Source: Crocodylus rhombifer (taxonomy: Eukaryota; Chordata; Crocodylia; Crocodylidae). Taken from it: DNA of 64,000 nucleotides. Position 1 is the first letter of the stretch; each line of letters starts with the position of its first letter. Positions 44,222 to 55,339 of this stretch are shown here, piece by piece. The notes under the pieces are model-generated. The model saw only the letters and a program-made list of their open reading frames with translations, searched no databases and was not told the origin of the DNA. The translations under genes and the position numbers were made by a program. The stretch is from contig JAVSML010018999.1 in the NCBI GenBank assembly GCA_038503035.1, positions 62,001 to 126,000 of the forward strand. Direction: 5' to 3'.

Positions 44222-46108
44222 AAAAGGAAGCTTGTAAGAAGTAGAAACTTGGACAAATAACTAGAGAAGTATGTAATAGCATTGCTCAGGCATGCAGGGA
44301 TGAAGTCAGGAAGCCTAAAGTGCAATTGGAGTTGCAACTAACAAGGGGTGTGAAGGGTAACAAGAAGGGTTTTTATAAGTATGTCTGTAGCAAGAGGAGG
44401 ATCAGGGAAAGTGTGGGTCCTTTACTGAATGGGGGAGGCAACCATGTGACAGAGGATGCAGAAAGGCCTATTTCATCTCAGTTTTCACAGGCTAGATCAG
44501 CTCCCAGACTACTGCACCAGGCAGAGCAGTTTTGGGAGGTGGGAAGCAGCCAACAGTGGCAAAAGAACAGGTAACAGACTATTTAGAAAAGCTGGACAAA
44601 TACAAGTCCACAGGGCCAGACGGGATGCACCTGAGAGCAATGGGAATTGGCTGATGCGACTGCAGAGCCACTGGACATCATCCTTGAAAACTCCTGGTGG
44701 TCAGGAGAGCTCCCAGATGATTGGAAAAGGACAAATTGTAGTGCCCATATTTAAGAAAGGGAAAAAGGAGGATCCAAGGAACAACAGACCAGTCAGCTTC
44801 ACTTCAGTCCCTGGAAAAATCATGGAGCAGATCCTCAAGAAATCTCTCTCAAAGCACTTGGAAGAGAAGCAGCTGATTAGGCAAAGTCAGCAAGGATTCA
44901 CCAAGGATAAGTCATGCCTGACCAACCTCATTGCCTTCTATGACGATATGGCTGGATCTGTGGATGTGGGGAGACCAGTGGATGGGATACCTTGATTTTA
45001 GCAAGGTTTTTGATACAGTCTCCCACAACATCCTGGCAGGCAAGCTAAGGAAGTATGGGCTGAATGAATGGGTTGTAAGTGGATAGAAAACTGGCTGAGA
45101 AGGTAATAATCAATGGCTCGATGTCTAGTTGGCAGCTAATATCAAGTGGAATACCCAAGGAATCGGTTTTGTTCAACATCTTCGTCAGTGAGCTGGAAGA
45201 TGGTACAGAGTGCACCCTCAGCAAGTTTGTAGATAACACCAAGCTGGGGGGAGTAGTTGATACACAGGAGGGTAGGGCTAGGATTCAGAGTGACCTAGAC
45301 AAATTGGAGGATTGGGTCAAAAGAAATCTCATGAGGTTCAACAAGGACAAGTGCAAAGCCCTGCACTTAGGACAGAACAATCGCATGCACCAGTACAGGT
45401 TGGGAGCTGACTGGCTGGGCAGCAGCTCTGCAGAAGAGGACCTGGGGGTTATAGTGGACAATAAACTAAATATGAGACAGCAATGTGCCCTTGTTGCCAG
45501 GAGGCTAACGGCATCCTGGGCTGCATTGGTAGGTGCATTGCCAGTAGGTCCAAGGAGTGATTATTCCCTGCTATTCAGCACTGGTGAGGCCATATCTGGA
45601 GTATTGTGTTCAGTTTTGGGCCCCTCACTGCAGAAAGGATATGGACAAATTGTAGAGAGTCCAGTGGAGGGCAACAAAAATGGTTTGGGGGCTGGGGCGG
45701 ACATGACTTATGAGGAGAGGTTGAAGGAACTGGGCTTATTTAGTCTACAAAAGAGAAGACTGAGAGGGGATTTAATAGCAGCCTTCAAGTACCTGAAATG
45801 GTGTTCAAAATAGTATGGAGCTAGACTGTTCTCAGTGGTGGCAGATGACAACAAGGAGCAATATTCTCAAGTTGCAGCAAGGCAAGTTTAGATTAGATAT
45901 TAACAAATATTTTCTCATTAGAAGGGTAGTAAAACACTGGAACTGGTCGCACAAAGAGATTATGGAGTCCCCATCCCTGGAGGTTTGTAAGACCTGGCTT
46001 GACAATGCTTTGGCTAGGATGATCTAGTTAGGGACGGTCCTGCTTTGAGCAGGGGATTGTACTAGATGACCTCCTGAGGTCCCTGCCAACCCTAATTTTC
46101 TATGATTC
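44222..46108 (+). mobile_element. CR1 LINE of a second, older subfamily
   Basis: It starts in the linker (KEACKK-like, then RKPKVQLELQLTRGVKGNKKGFYKY) and continues through degraded reverse transcriptase. Visible blocks are KEDPRNNRPVSFTSVPGKIMEQI, KSCLTNLIAFYDDM, SMSSWQLISSGIPKESVLFNIFVSELED and FVDN in place of FADD at about 45224. It ends with MTYEERLKELGLFSLQKRRLRG and YFLIRRVVKHWN. The 3' end has GATGACCTCCTGAGGTCCC and TTCTATGATTCTATG. Frames are broken at least four times. Confidence 0.88.
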
Positions 46109-46589
46109 TATGATTTCTGCACAACTTTTTGTAGCCAGTAGCAGTCTTGAAAGTTCCCAGAAGAATGAGATGCAGCTAGAGGCATACAAGAGAGAAGAAC
46201 TGATCAAACAGTTCAACATTGGCTTGCCCCAGTCACAGGACATAAATGCATTTTATGGGCTGCAGTGGCTATTGCTACATGTCTTGCTCTATGTGCTTTG
46301 TGCCTGGGCTTGTGATCCCCATGGAGATGTGGTGAGTTCAGAAAACTGTTGCTTACATCTTTCAATCTCCACCACAAACCACCATCTCACAAGAGCCTGT
46401 AATAACCAGATGAACCATTCTCTTTTCTGCAGAGTTGTAGCACATGGGAGAGTAAAGCAATTTATCATGTTTGTTCTCCAGAGAGAGGAGAACTTTAACA
46501 ATAGGAAAACAAAGGATATGGGGCCAGATCCTCACCTAAAGCCCAACAGTGTGGATCCCTTGACTTGGAATCATAGAAAAGGACCACAC
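46109..46589. other. Unassigned spacer
   Basis: A 162-aa open frame (46110-46598) has no recognisable domain and starts inside a CR1 3' tail, so it is not supported as a gene. Confidence 0.3.
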
Positions 46590-47765
46590 TTTCCCTAATC
46601 TTCCTCTTGTTGTACTTGTAGGAAGCCTTTTTGTTACCCTTCACATCCCTTGCAACTCCAGGTGCACTTTCACTTCCCTGATTTCAGTCCTGGAAGCCCA
46701 GGCAATACTCTTATACTCCTCCCTAGTTGTTTGTCCAAGTTTCCTCTTCTGGTAAGCTTCCTTTTTGTGTTTTAGCTTACTGATGAGTTCTATGCTAAGC
46801 CAAGCTGGTCTTCTGTCATATTTTCTAGGCTTCTGGAGCATCAGGCCGGTTCATTCCTGCATCATCAGTAAGATTTCTTTAAAATACAACCAGTTCTCCT
46901 GGACTCCTTTCCCCCTCAGACTGGCCTACAAAGGGGATACTGGCCATCAGTTCCCTGAGAGAGTCAAAGTCTGCTTTTTTGAAGTCCAGAGTCCATACTC
47001 TGCTACTCTCCTTTCTTCCTTTCCTTGGGAACCTGAACTCAGCCATCTTATGGTTGTTGCTCCCCAAGTTATCATCCACTTCTACATTCTCTACCAATTC
47101 TTCCCCGATTGTGAGCCACAGGTCAAGAAGAGCATGGCCTCTAGCTGGCCTCTTTAACACTTGTACCAGGAAGTTGTCTCCAACACTCTCCAAAACTTTC
47201 TAGATTGCCTGTGCACTACTGTCTTTTCCTCTCAGCCAGTGTCAGGGTGATTGAAGTCTCCCATGAGAACCAGTGTCTGTGATCTAGAAATTTTTGCTAT
47301 CCATTTGAAGAAAGCCTCATTTACCTCATCCTCCTGGTCTGGTGGTCTACAGTAGACACCCACCATACCATGACCCTCGTTGCTCTCCCTTCTAACCCTA
47401 ACCCCGAGACTTTCAACAGACCTGTCTCCAGCTTCATCCTCAAGCTCTGAGCAATCATACAACTCTCTTACATAAAGAGCAACTCCTCTTTCCCCATCTC
47501 TTCTCTGCCTGTCCTTCCTGAACAGTTTGCACCCAATCATGACAGTGCTCCAGTCATGCGCGTTGCACCAAGTCTGTTATTCCAGTCGCATCAGCATTCC
47601 ATGACTGTGCAAGGACTTCCATTTCTTCCTGCTTGTTTCCCAGGCTCTGTGCATTTGTGTACGGGCACCTGAAGTAACTAGTTGATTGTCCTACTATCTT
47701 AGAAGGAATGAGAAGACCTCCCCTGATGCCCCCCTCCTGCTTTTGCTTCCTGCAGGTCATTTACT
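46590..47765 (-). mobile_element. CR1 LINE, ORF2 endonuclease and linker, inverted
   Basis: On the minus strand the order is: remains of the start (TNAQSLGNKQEEMEVLAQ, 47600s), then 47232-47540 (DGERGVALYVRELYDC, MVGVYCRPPDQEDEVNE, LVLMGDFNHPD). Next come 46879-47193 (RGHALLDLWLTIGEELV, DFKKADFDSLREL) and 46641-46841 (DRRPAWLSIELISKLKHKKE, ending ELQGM). The subfamily is that of 44222-46108, and the two pieces overlap by roughly 120 bp of the element, so they are not one simple insertion. Confidence 0.88.
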
Positions 47766-49600
47766 TCCCCATTTACCTTCAATAACAACATACTTCTTTA
47801 AACCAGCCAGGTTCTTCCAGATTCAGAGAAACAACTTCAGAAAAATGTTAGCAGAAGCCTTGGAACCGATCAAAAACCAAGCCAGGGTTCCTCTAGAACT
47901 AAGTTACACTCAAAGGAAAAAAACCCTGGGCTAGAGACGATTCCAAGGGCGGAAACCTAATGGCACATCACTTACATAACTTCACAGCAGACTTTGACTC
48001 ATCTCAGAATGACCCAAAACGATATTTAATAAACTTGTTACACTTTATTTTATTCTAACAAAGGTAAAAGGGAATGGCCACATTATCATTTTGGTTACGT
48101 ATGGTAAATGTGCAGCGCTGCCACTCAAGTTACTTCAGCATGATGCAAGCAGCACTGAAGCAATTAATTTTCCTTTCAGTTAAAACAGGGGCCTGCAGGA
48201 TTTCTGCTCCAATGTTGTCTCAATCCCAAGGTATATGCAGCTGAGCATACAGTATTACATACCAGGACCAGAAGTCTCTGTGGGCTGCACTTCCAAATTA
48301 AAACCAAATGAGAAGTAAATTGCTCTGTGTTAGCCTACTATAAAGCCTCCTTTGGATCCATAGCAAATTGCCAGTGTTTTTTTCCTGTTGGACAATTTTG
48401 AGTACCTCTAGAAAATAGCTGTTGAAGATCTTCTATGGCTCATCCTCCATTATGCTTTTACAATGCTGCATCTGAATGAAACAGGACTGTTCCTTCGTGG
48501 GCCTTTCATGGCCCTAAATTAATAATCAGTTTTAGAAGAATAAATATAGGTATGAGCTAGCCCTTCTACCACACCTCTCTCCCTGCTGCCACTCTGGTCT
48601 TAACCCTGACTTCTATTATTTGTATTATCATAGTAACTAGAGACTTGAGCTGAGATTACAGGGTTGGGGGGGGTGTGGAATCCCTTTGTGCTACAGTTAA
48701 GATCTCCTGAGTTCCACTTCAGTGCTTAAAGCCTGTCCCCTCCTTCCCTCCATGGCATTTGCTCACAAATGGATGTTCTTCACCTGCGTAGAGTCTAACA
48801 GGCTTTGTACATTTAAAAAAAAAATGACACAATGCTTAGTGATGTGCCTGCACCTCTACCTTGCTGCTTCTGCAGTAGAAATACAACATGAAGGGCATGA
48901 CATGAACAAGCCACAATCTTTGAAGCATTTGCGGGGGGGAAGGGGGGGAGGGGGAAGTTAATGACATTTCAGCCCAAAAAGGAGAAAGGGGAGAGGAAAG
49001 TTACCATCAGAACCTGCCCCAGGTTTTATAACAATCTCTAGCCACTAAGACAGGAATCAATTCACTGAAGTGAGAATTTGGGACCAGTAAAAATAAAGCC
49101 TGTTTCCATCAAGAAGAGGCAAGAAAATTTAGCAAGGAGAAGCAAATCATCAGACATGGACACAGCATCCTTCTTCATGGGGCTGCTGCTTCTTTGCACT
49201 GATGTGTACACTACATAGCTGGGGTCTTTATTGGTCCTTTTCTTTAGCTTTCCCAGTCCCATCACCAGGTTTTGCTGTGGAAAAGGTGCTGCTGTGAAAG
49301 GCCTAAACACTGGATACTTCTATTGGTCCACAGAACAAGAGGGGAACAGTAAAAGTTTCCTCACCCCATCCATGCTCAGTCTTGCCATGGAATCCCCCCG
49401 TTGCCTAAGCAGGTAGTTGTCTTTCTTCATTCATTCCAGGTTCTTCTACTTTTAATTCTTCAAGACTTCTCTTTTAATCTCTCAACATCGTTATTTAAAA
49501 TGTCGTGTTGGCATTTTTTGCCCTCAGCAGCCAAAGTGTCCAAACTGGAGGACAGACTCTGACCTTGGTCATAGCCTGAACAAAGTTAAATTTGTTTACA
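47766..49600. other. Intergenic stretch, no gene recognised
   Basis: Includes a G-rich tract at 48929-48955. A short ATG frame at 49157-49219 (MDTASFFMGLLLLCTDVYTT) looks like a signal peptide but does not match the splice phase of the Ig exon downstream. Confidence 0.3.
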
Positions 49601-49605
49601 GCAGA

Positions 49606-49700
49606 AGTGTCAAACATATGGCTTATGGGCCAGATCTGCTCTGCAGTCAGGTCATTTGGCTTGTGGGGTTCCTAGACAGATTGGGAATTTGGAGGTAGAA
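49606..49700. repeat. hAT-like terminal fragment
   Basis: AGAAGTGTCAAACATATGGC, then GGGCCAGATCTGC, resemble the GGGTGTCAAAC...GGGCCAGATC ends common to several hAT-derived repeats. The fragment is short and diverged. Confidence 0.3.
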
Positions 49701-50079
49701 TCAAAAGTATGGAGCCCTTGTGGAAACTAGGAAGCCTGTTTGTGGCAAGGCCAAGTGACAACTGTGTTAACCCCCACATCATCACTTGCCCTGAAATACA
49801 ATTCCATGAGGGAAGTACTATTAAGAACACAGCAAGAAGAGCAGCATCTGAACTTCTCTTTCTCCAGTTGCATCCCTGTGACATTCTCACTGCAGCTCAA
49901 CAAATCCCTTCTACCCCAAGGATGCTGCACGGCCAGTGATGGCACACCGGTTATTATCCCCCAGACTGATTCCACCTCATCACATTGTAATATTAATTTA
50001 ATACGTAAAAAGAACAAGATTTTTAAAATAAATCTTTAGGTACGTTTTTAAGTTGATGCTTCTTTCTTTCTCCTTGTAG

Positions 50080-50394
50080 GTTTACTGATAGTTACTACCC
50101 AGGCTGCATTTCAGACCTTGCCCTGCATCTCTACTGTTGTGGGGGGTGAAGCCACTCTGGAGTGCACATTCCCTCCCATAGATGACAAAGGAGTAGCCTT
50201 TATCACATGGTACAAATCATGGACTAAAATAAACACCTCAAACAGGCATTTCAGTAAGTCTGAGAACTTCACAGTTGGATCTGGTTCCCTCCACATACTC
50301 CATGTGCTGGCTCAAGATGCCAACTTTTACACCTGTGAGGTGGGGAATCATGCCTACACCTACAACAGGAATGGCACAGAACTGAGAGTTGAAG
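50080..50394 (+). CDS. Immunoglobulin V-domain exon, NKp30/NCR3-like receptor
   Basis: A 315-bp exon lies between acceptor TTGTAG and donor GTGAGC. Phase is 1 on both sides, as in most Ig-domain exons. The frame holds a V-type domain: GGEATLECTF (B-strand cysteine), ITWYKSW (C-strand tryptophan), GSLHILHVLAQDANFYTCEV (F-strand cysteine within a Dx-x-YxC motif), and NRNGTELRVEG (G strand). The closing NGT-L-VE pattern is like that of the NKp30 V domain, a natural-cytotoxicity receptor that pairs with charged adaptors. There are three possible N-glycosylation sites (NTS, NFT, NGT). This would be the extracellular ligand-binding part of a type I membrane receptor. Leader and transmembrane exons were not found. 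Identity as V-type Ig is strong; NKp30 assignment is tentative. A TREM-like or other Ig receptor remains possible. Confidence 0.75.
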
Positions 50395-52840
50395 GTGAGC
50401 GAGTAAATCACAGAATGAGCTCTTTCCTTTTCTCATTTCTTGCCAACTGAAAAGTAAAAATGGGGCAACTTCACGGAAGTAATGCAGGCAGTCAGACTGG
50501 AAGGAGGGACGGCTAGGGCATTTCTGCAGAGGGGACATACTGTAAGAGGATGAAGGGAAGATGGTTGAGGGGAAGGGAGTTTTCCACTAGCAAATAAAGG
50601 AAATTCCCTAGCTGGAGAAGTTGCCTGCCAGGACCAATGGCAATGAAACCTGCTAGAGATAGAAGCACACTTCTCTAATGGTGTCTGCTAATCTATATGG
50701 ATACAACAGCAAACCATAAACGAACCTAGGGTGACAAGGAGGAATTTTCTCTATCATCAGAACAGTACCACTGCATGAAGCACAATTGACTGATTCTGCT
50801 GGACTTAGACTCAGTTTATATAGCTGCTTTTGTTTTATAAAAAGTGTCTAATTTTAAGCACTTGCATTGATAATACCAGGTGACAAAGTTGTTACAAATT
50901 AATGTGAGTTGTCTTGTGTATCCATACACACAAAATTTTATTTCATATGATCTGGCATTTCAATCCCAGTTAATATGCCCACATTGGAAGTAGGTTCACT
51001 GAAATCCAGGAAGAGTTTTCTCACAGAGAGAGACATGTGGCAGCATCTGCACCCCCAACACTGAACAACTATTCTGCCCTGGCCAGTCTCCCAATTGTCC
51101 AAGCATGTTTGTTGGCATGTAGGTCAGCCTGTTTATAGATAAGCTTTTTATTGCTCTGGGGTCTTCTTGTCCTATCACCTCTTTATTTCCATGCTAGCAT
51201 TCCACTAAATGCCATTTTTAGCAGTTCTAGCACAGGGGGAGGTCACCCACCTGGAGCTGTATCCTAATTATGCAGCAGCCGCCACATGCTCCCATGCCGA
51301 GATCTTGAGCCTCGCTGTCCTTTGAGCAGCAGTCTTCAAACTGCACACAAGCTGCAAGTGGCTTTTTAGAAAAAAGGAATGAAGGGAAATGCTTGGTGTA
51401 ACTTGTTGTGCCTGTCTAGCACTCCCTACTTAGGCTTTTCTAGTTGTCCTGGGCCAACTGCAGACCTTTGGGCCAACAGTTTGCCCCAGGACCAGTTACC
51501 TGACCCACTGAAGCTTCTCTCTGCCACGTCTTTGATGGAAACCTTTATCTCAGGGACTGTTGTTGTATCTGGTTGAATGGTGTCCAGCTACAGTCTCCTG
51601 GTAGGGCAAGGATCTCGGGGCTCCACCTCCCCTAGCACTAACCTGTTGTTACTTTGATGTTGCTTGGACTTGGCATTGTTGTCATCTGCTGTCCTTGTTG
51701 CTCCTCGGTCTATCGTCATCCTGCCTTGCCCTCTCCCCAGGAGGCCTCCCACAGCTCCCCTTGTGGTGTCTTGGGGAACTCCTTCAAATTAGTGAATGGG
51801 GGTAGCTCCCCACATGGGGGTCACTACCACCTGTCATCCTCTGACTCCTCCACATATGTCCTGCAGCCTGCCCTAGACTGCCAGGGACTTCCTTCTGGTC
51901 CCACCATTGGAACGGTGAACGGGGCTTTTATAGGTATTTTGCTGCCCTGGGCAGCAAATCCACTGACATGCACTTTCAAAGTGTGCCCATGCCAGTGTCA
52001 TCTTTGTTTCCTTGTCCCACATCCAGGTTCCAGCTGGCTGTGGTGAGAGACACCGTCAGGCTGCAGGTGAGTCTTGCGGCGCAGTGAACCCACCACCGCC
52101 ATCCCATTTCTGGATCCTCAGGGGCTGTGGGTTTGTCAGTGCAGCTTTTCTGCCCCTGCAGCCTCCTTCCTACATTTCTGTATGCTGTGGGGGTGCTGGA
52201 ATTGCGGGCAGCATGGAAATCCTACCGCTACCACCATGTCCCTTTGGCTCAATGTCCAGCGGGGCCACCATCACTTTCAGTGGCATGGGGCTTTTGCTTT
52301 TGCTGCTGGATCCCTGCAGCTTGGCATTTCTCTTGCCCTTGCTACACTTGGGGTTCTGCCTAGTGCCACAACAAAGACAAGGAGCCTGCTGACCTGCTCA
52401 GTCCACTGACCTCTGAGCACCCACAAACACAGGCAGAAGATCTAACCTCTATATATCATAAGCAGAGACCCAGCCTGAGGACAGGACCTGCTCTGGTAAG
52501 CCTTACATGCCATATTGCCAAACAACTATGCTGGGGGTTTAAACAACTCAGTTCTGGGTGCATGCAGGGTGTGCATCTAAAGTCAGGATAGCCATAGAAG
52601 GGCATATGTGGTGATGCACTGTAAAGCCCTAGTATCCCAATATCCATGTATCAACTCAAAGCCAGGGTTGAACACAGATGGAGAATGTATGGAAATCACT
52701 TACCGTCTCCAAATTCCCTTCAGATTGGGAGGAGCCTGTGAGAACAGAATTCTTGATTTGTAGGGAAATCTTAGCACTGTTGGCACAGAGAGCAGAATTC
52801 GGAGAACTAATTAGTTGTGTTTTCTCTCTTCCCTTCATAG
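50395..52840. other. Intronic or intergenic sequence downstream of the Ig exon
   Basis: The part from about 51240 to 52440 is C-rich repeat-like DNA with a phrase like CAGTCTTCAAACTGC (51331) seen in hAT ends. Hydrophobic frames (for example MLLGLGIVVICC at 51657) lack a usable acceptor in phase, so no transmembrane exon is called. Confidence 0.3.
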
Positions 52841-53047
52841 CACTTGAGATATGACAACAGCCAAGCACAAGGGGGTTATGAATCAATCTCGATAAGAAGA
52901 GAAAGAGGACAAGGGATGAAGTGTTTACTGACCTCAAGTGTTCATCACAGCAGAGAAAGAAAAAGACAAAGGGGTGGAGGTTTCCTTAGACATGATGCAA
53001 AGAAGACAGAGAAAGAATGGAGAATTGCCAAGCTAATGCAAAAATAG
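52841..53047 (+). CDS. Candidate cytoplasmic-tail exon of the Ig receptor (weak)
   Basis: After a good pyrimidine tract and acceptor TTCATAG, a frame opens in phase 0. It begins HLRYDNSQAQGGYESISI, then basic RRERGQGMK, and runs to a stop at 53047. Two tyrosines about ten residues apart, one in YESI, give a signalling-tail look. A transmembrane exon ending in phase 0 would be needed between it and the V exon, and none was seen. It could equally be chance. Confidence 0.25.
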   Translation, partial: HLRYDNSQAQGGYESISIRRERGQGMKCLLTSSVHHSRERKRQRGGGFLRHDAKKTEKEWRIAKLMQK

Positions 53048-53094
53048 CCAAGACCACAAAGGCAGAGTAACTAGTTATGACAGGCAGTCAAAAA

Positions 53095-53510
53095 AGGTGG
53101 CACCATGTTTTAATAGTGGCCAGCAACCTTTCTGAGCCATAGGCTTCAGCAACATGTAGTCCACTGGAGGGTTTGCCTACACCCATACTGGGCTAGGCAG
53201 CTGGAAGCTGTGCCTGTGCTACAGCTGTGGAGGCAGGGAAAAGTGGCAGTGGCAGAGGTGCAGCTCCTGGCTGCCTGCTGTTGGTACAGCTTGGGCTCCA
53301 GCAAGGGTGTGGGTGCGACTCCTAGCTGCCAGTGCAGCTCTTCCCTGCCTGGCTCCAGCACAGCACAGCTGTAGCTGCAGCCATAGGCAAAGTGCCTCAC
53401 AGCTGGAATGCCTCCAAAGTTCCCCTGCTCCATTGGCCAAAACTCAGTGACTCTGCGGGCCAGATACAGCCTGTGAGCTGCACGTTGCCAACCCATTTTT
53501 GGACCCCACC
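53095..53510. repeat. hAT-like non-autonomous element
   Basis: The left edge AGTGGCCAGCAACCTTTCTG and the right edge GCACGTTGCCAACCC, with GCGGGCCAGATACAGCC, look like the paired ends of a hAT-derived repeat. The interior is GC-rich with frames on both strands and no domain. Confidence 0.35.
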
Positions 53511-54164
53511 CCTACCTCCACAACCTTCTGTTACTCTCTGTCTGAGAACTCACCACATTAAATACACCAGTTGCCTCTTCATTCTGAAGAACAGGCCTTG
53601 CCTCAATGTTCTGCACCACAGGACAGGGAACAGGAGATACAGCGCTGGTACAAACCCCTTGCTCCCTCACCTTCAAGAGACAGACCCTTCTACCCATGTC
53701 CAAGATGTGCAGATTAAATTTGGATCTTCCTTCATGCACAAAAGTTATTTTTTTTTAGATAAAGTGAGGACAGGAGAAGCACCTGTGAAATATTTGGCTG
53801 GTGACAATGGGCAGCTATCACAACAATAGAAGGCAAAGTAGCCACAGCAGGAAGAAGGGGGAAGATGATATGGAGAGTGTGAGGAGAAAGCCCTTTTCTA
53901 ATCAGAATGAAGTACAAACATGCAGTACTGTATAATGTTCAGAATTGGGCATGGGCTGGGTCAGCATCAGAGAGATCAGACACACCCTCCTGGAACCCTT
54001 CCTAGATCTTTTCTTTCCCTCAAAGAGGCCTGAAGAATACTCCTCTTTCACAACAATTCTAAACTGCTTGTAAAATCTAGTCAAAGAAAGAAAACCCTTA
54101 TCCAGCAGGTGAGGTCCAGCTCTGGTAATGCATTGTGGGAAACGACAATCGCATGGTCTCATAG
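53511..54164. other. Intergenic sequence without recognised features
   Basis: Open frames are short and lack domains. A T-run is at 53749-53757. Confidence 0.3.
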
Positions 54165-54930
54165 AATCATAGAAGTAGGGTCAGAAGGGACCTTGTAGAT
54201 CTTCAAGTCTGACCCCCTGCCTGGGCAGGAGAAAAAACTGGGCTCAAATGATCCCAGCTAGGTAGGCATCAAGCCTCCTCTTAAAGACCCCCAGGGTAGG
54301 AGCCAGCACCGCTTCCTTTGGAAGTTGGTTACAGATCCTAGCTGCCTTAAATGTGAAGTAGTTCTTACAGATGTCTAAGAACAGGTTCAGGTCCTGCAGT
54401 CTGTCATTGTAGGGTCTGCCTTGTTGTCCCCAGATCATGCGGGTGGCCCTCCTCTGGACCCTCTCAATGTTGTCTACATCCCTCCTGAAGTGGGGCACGC
54501 AGAACTGGACACAGTACTCCAGCTGTGGCCTGACCAGTGTTGCATAGAGGGGAAGGATCACCTCTTCGTCCCTGCTAGAGATGCACCTGTGGATGCATGA
54601 CAAGGTGCGTTTAGCCCTTCCAACCGTGACCTCGCATTGTCAGCCCATGTTCATCTTGTTCAACAATGACTCCAAGACCCCTTTCTGCCTCTGTGCTCTC
54701 AAGAAGGGCGTTTCCCATCTTATAAATGTGCTGCTGGTTACTACTGCCCAAGTGCAGCACCCTGCACTTGTCAGTATTGAAGCGCATCCTGTTTTTGCTA
54801 GCCCACCCCTGTAACCTATCCAAGTCCTGCTGCAGTCTTTCCCTCCCTACTAGCGTGCTCACCTCACCCCAAATTTTGGTATCACCAGCGAATTTAGACA
54901 GGATGCTTTTCACCCCATCATCCCGTCTCA
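54165..54930 (-). mobile_element. CR1 LINE 3' part, inverted, with internal deletion
   Basis: Minus-strand blocks are KSILSKFAGDTKIWGEV (FADD changed to FAGD), LQGWASKNRMRFNTDKC, then 54244-54603 with CISSRDEEVILPLYATLVR and VQRRATRMIWGQQGRPYNDR. At about 54378 the frame jumps from LNLF directly to LDICKNYF. That skips the [10 protein letters not shown]...LAEGRFR segment present in sister copies, an in-frame internal deletion of roughly 150 bp. The 3' end has TAGAATCATAGAAGTAGGG. Confidence 0.88.
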
Positions 54931-55163
54931 GCTGAGCCATCCATCTTATCACCACCACAAGGAAGCTGTGATTTACATCAGCAAAGAGTAAGACTGCAAT
55001 ACAGGCCTGTATAAACACTATCATTTGTATTTTCCAAATAAAGCAAATAGAGTTAGTGACCCAGGTTGCATTGAATGTCAGTGGGAGATGGATGCTATAA
55101 GACCAGTAAATTCCCTTGAACATTCCTACCTCTAAAGTGAGACTTTCTTGCTTTATGTTGCAG

Positions 55164-55243
55164 GTACAGAACAATCTCAGAATGATTCTGCAATAGAAGA
55201 CTGCATCATTGTTGCTGCACCGAGCAACCGGAACGGTAACTGA
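55164..55243 (+). CDS. Candidate terminal exon, phase-compatible with the Ig exon (weak)
   Basis: After ATGTTGCAG a frame opens with two bases, matching the phase 1 donor of the Ig exon at 50394. It reads TEQSQNDSAIEDCIIVAAPS and four more residues, then TGA. It could be a short terminal tail of the receptor or of a transcript lacking the membrane exon. The only support is phase and acceptor quality. Confidence 0.25.
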
Positions 55244-55339
55244 AATAAAGGAATAATGTATTCCACATCTCACAAAAATCAGTGAAGATGTGGCAGAATA
55301 TAAAATTGAAAAATAGCAACATCCCTGGGGATTCCTATA

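Noticed and set aside
46110..46598. 162-aa open frame as a gene
   Set aside because: It begins within a CR1 3' tail, has no recognisable domain and no splice support.
44222..47765. Single CR1 insertion with 5' inversion (twin priming) joining 44222-46108 and 46590-47765
   Set aside because: The inverted 5' piece lies on the 3' side, the pieces overlap in element coordinates by roughly 120 bp, and 480 bp of other sequence separates them.
49157..49219. Signal-peptide-like frame (MDTASFFMGLLLLCTD) upstream of the Ig exon as its leader exon
   Set aside because: The Ig exon needs a phase 1 donor. The GT sites here give phase 0 or 2, and both joins break the V-domain frame.
51654..51740. Hydrophobic frame MLLGLGIVVICC as the transmembrane exon of the Ig receptor
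   Set aside because: No acceptor upstream opens this frame without a stop, and the region looks like C-rich repeat DNA.
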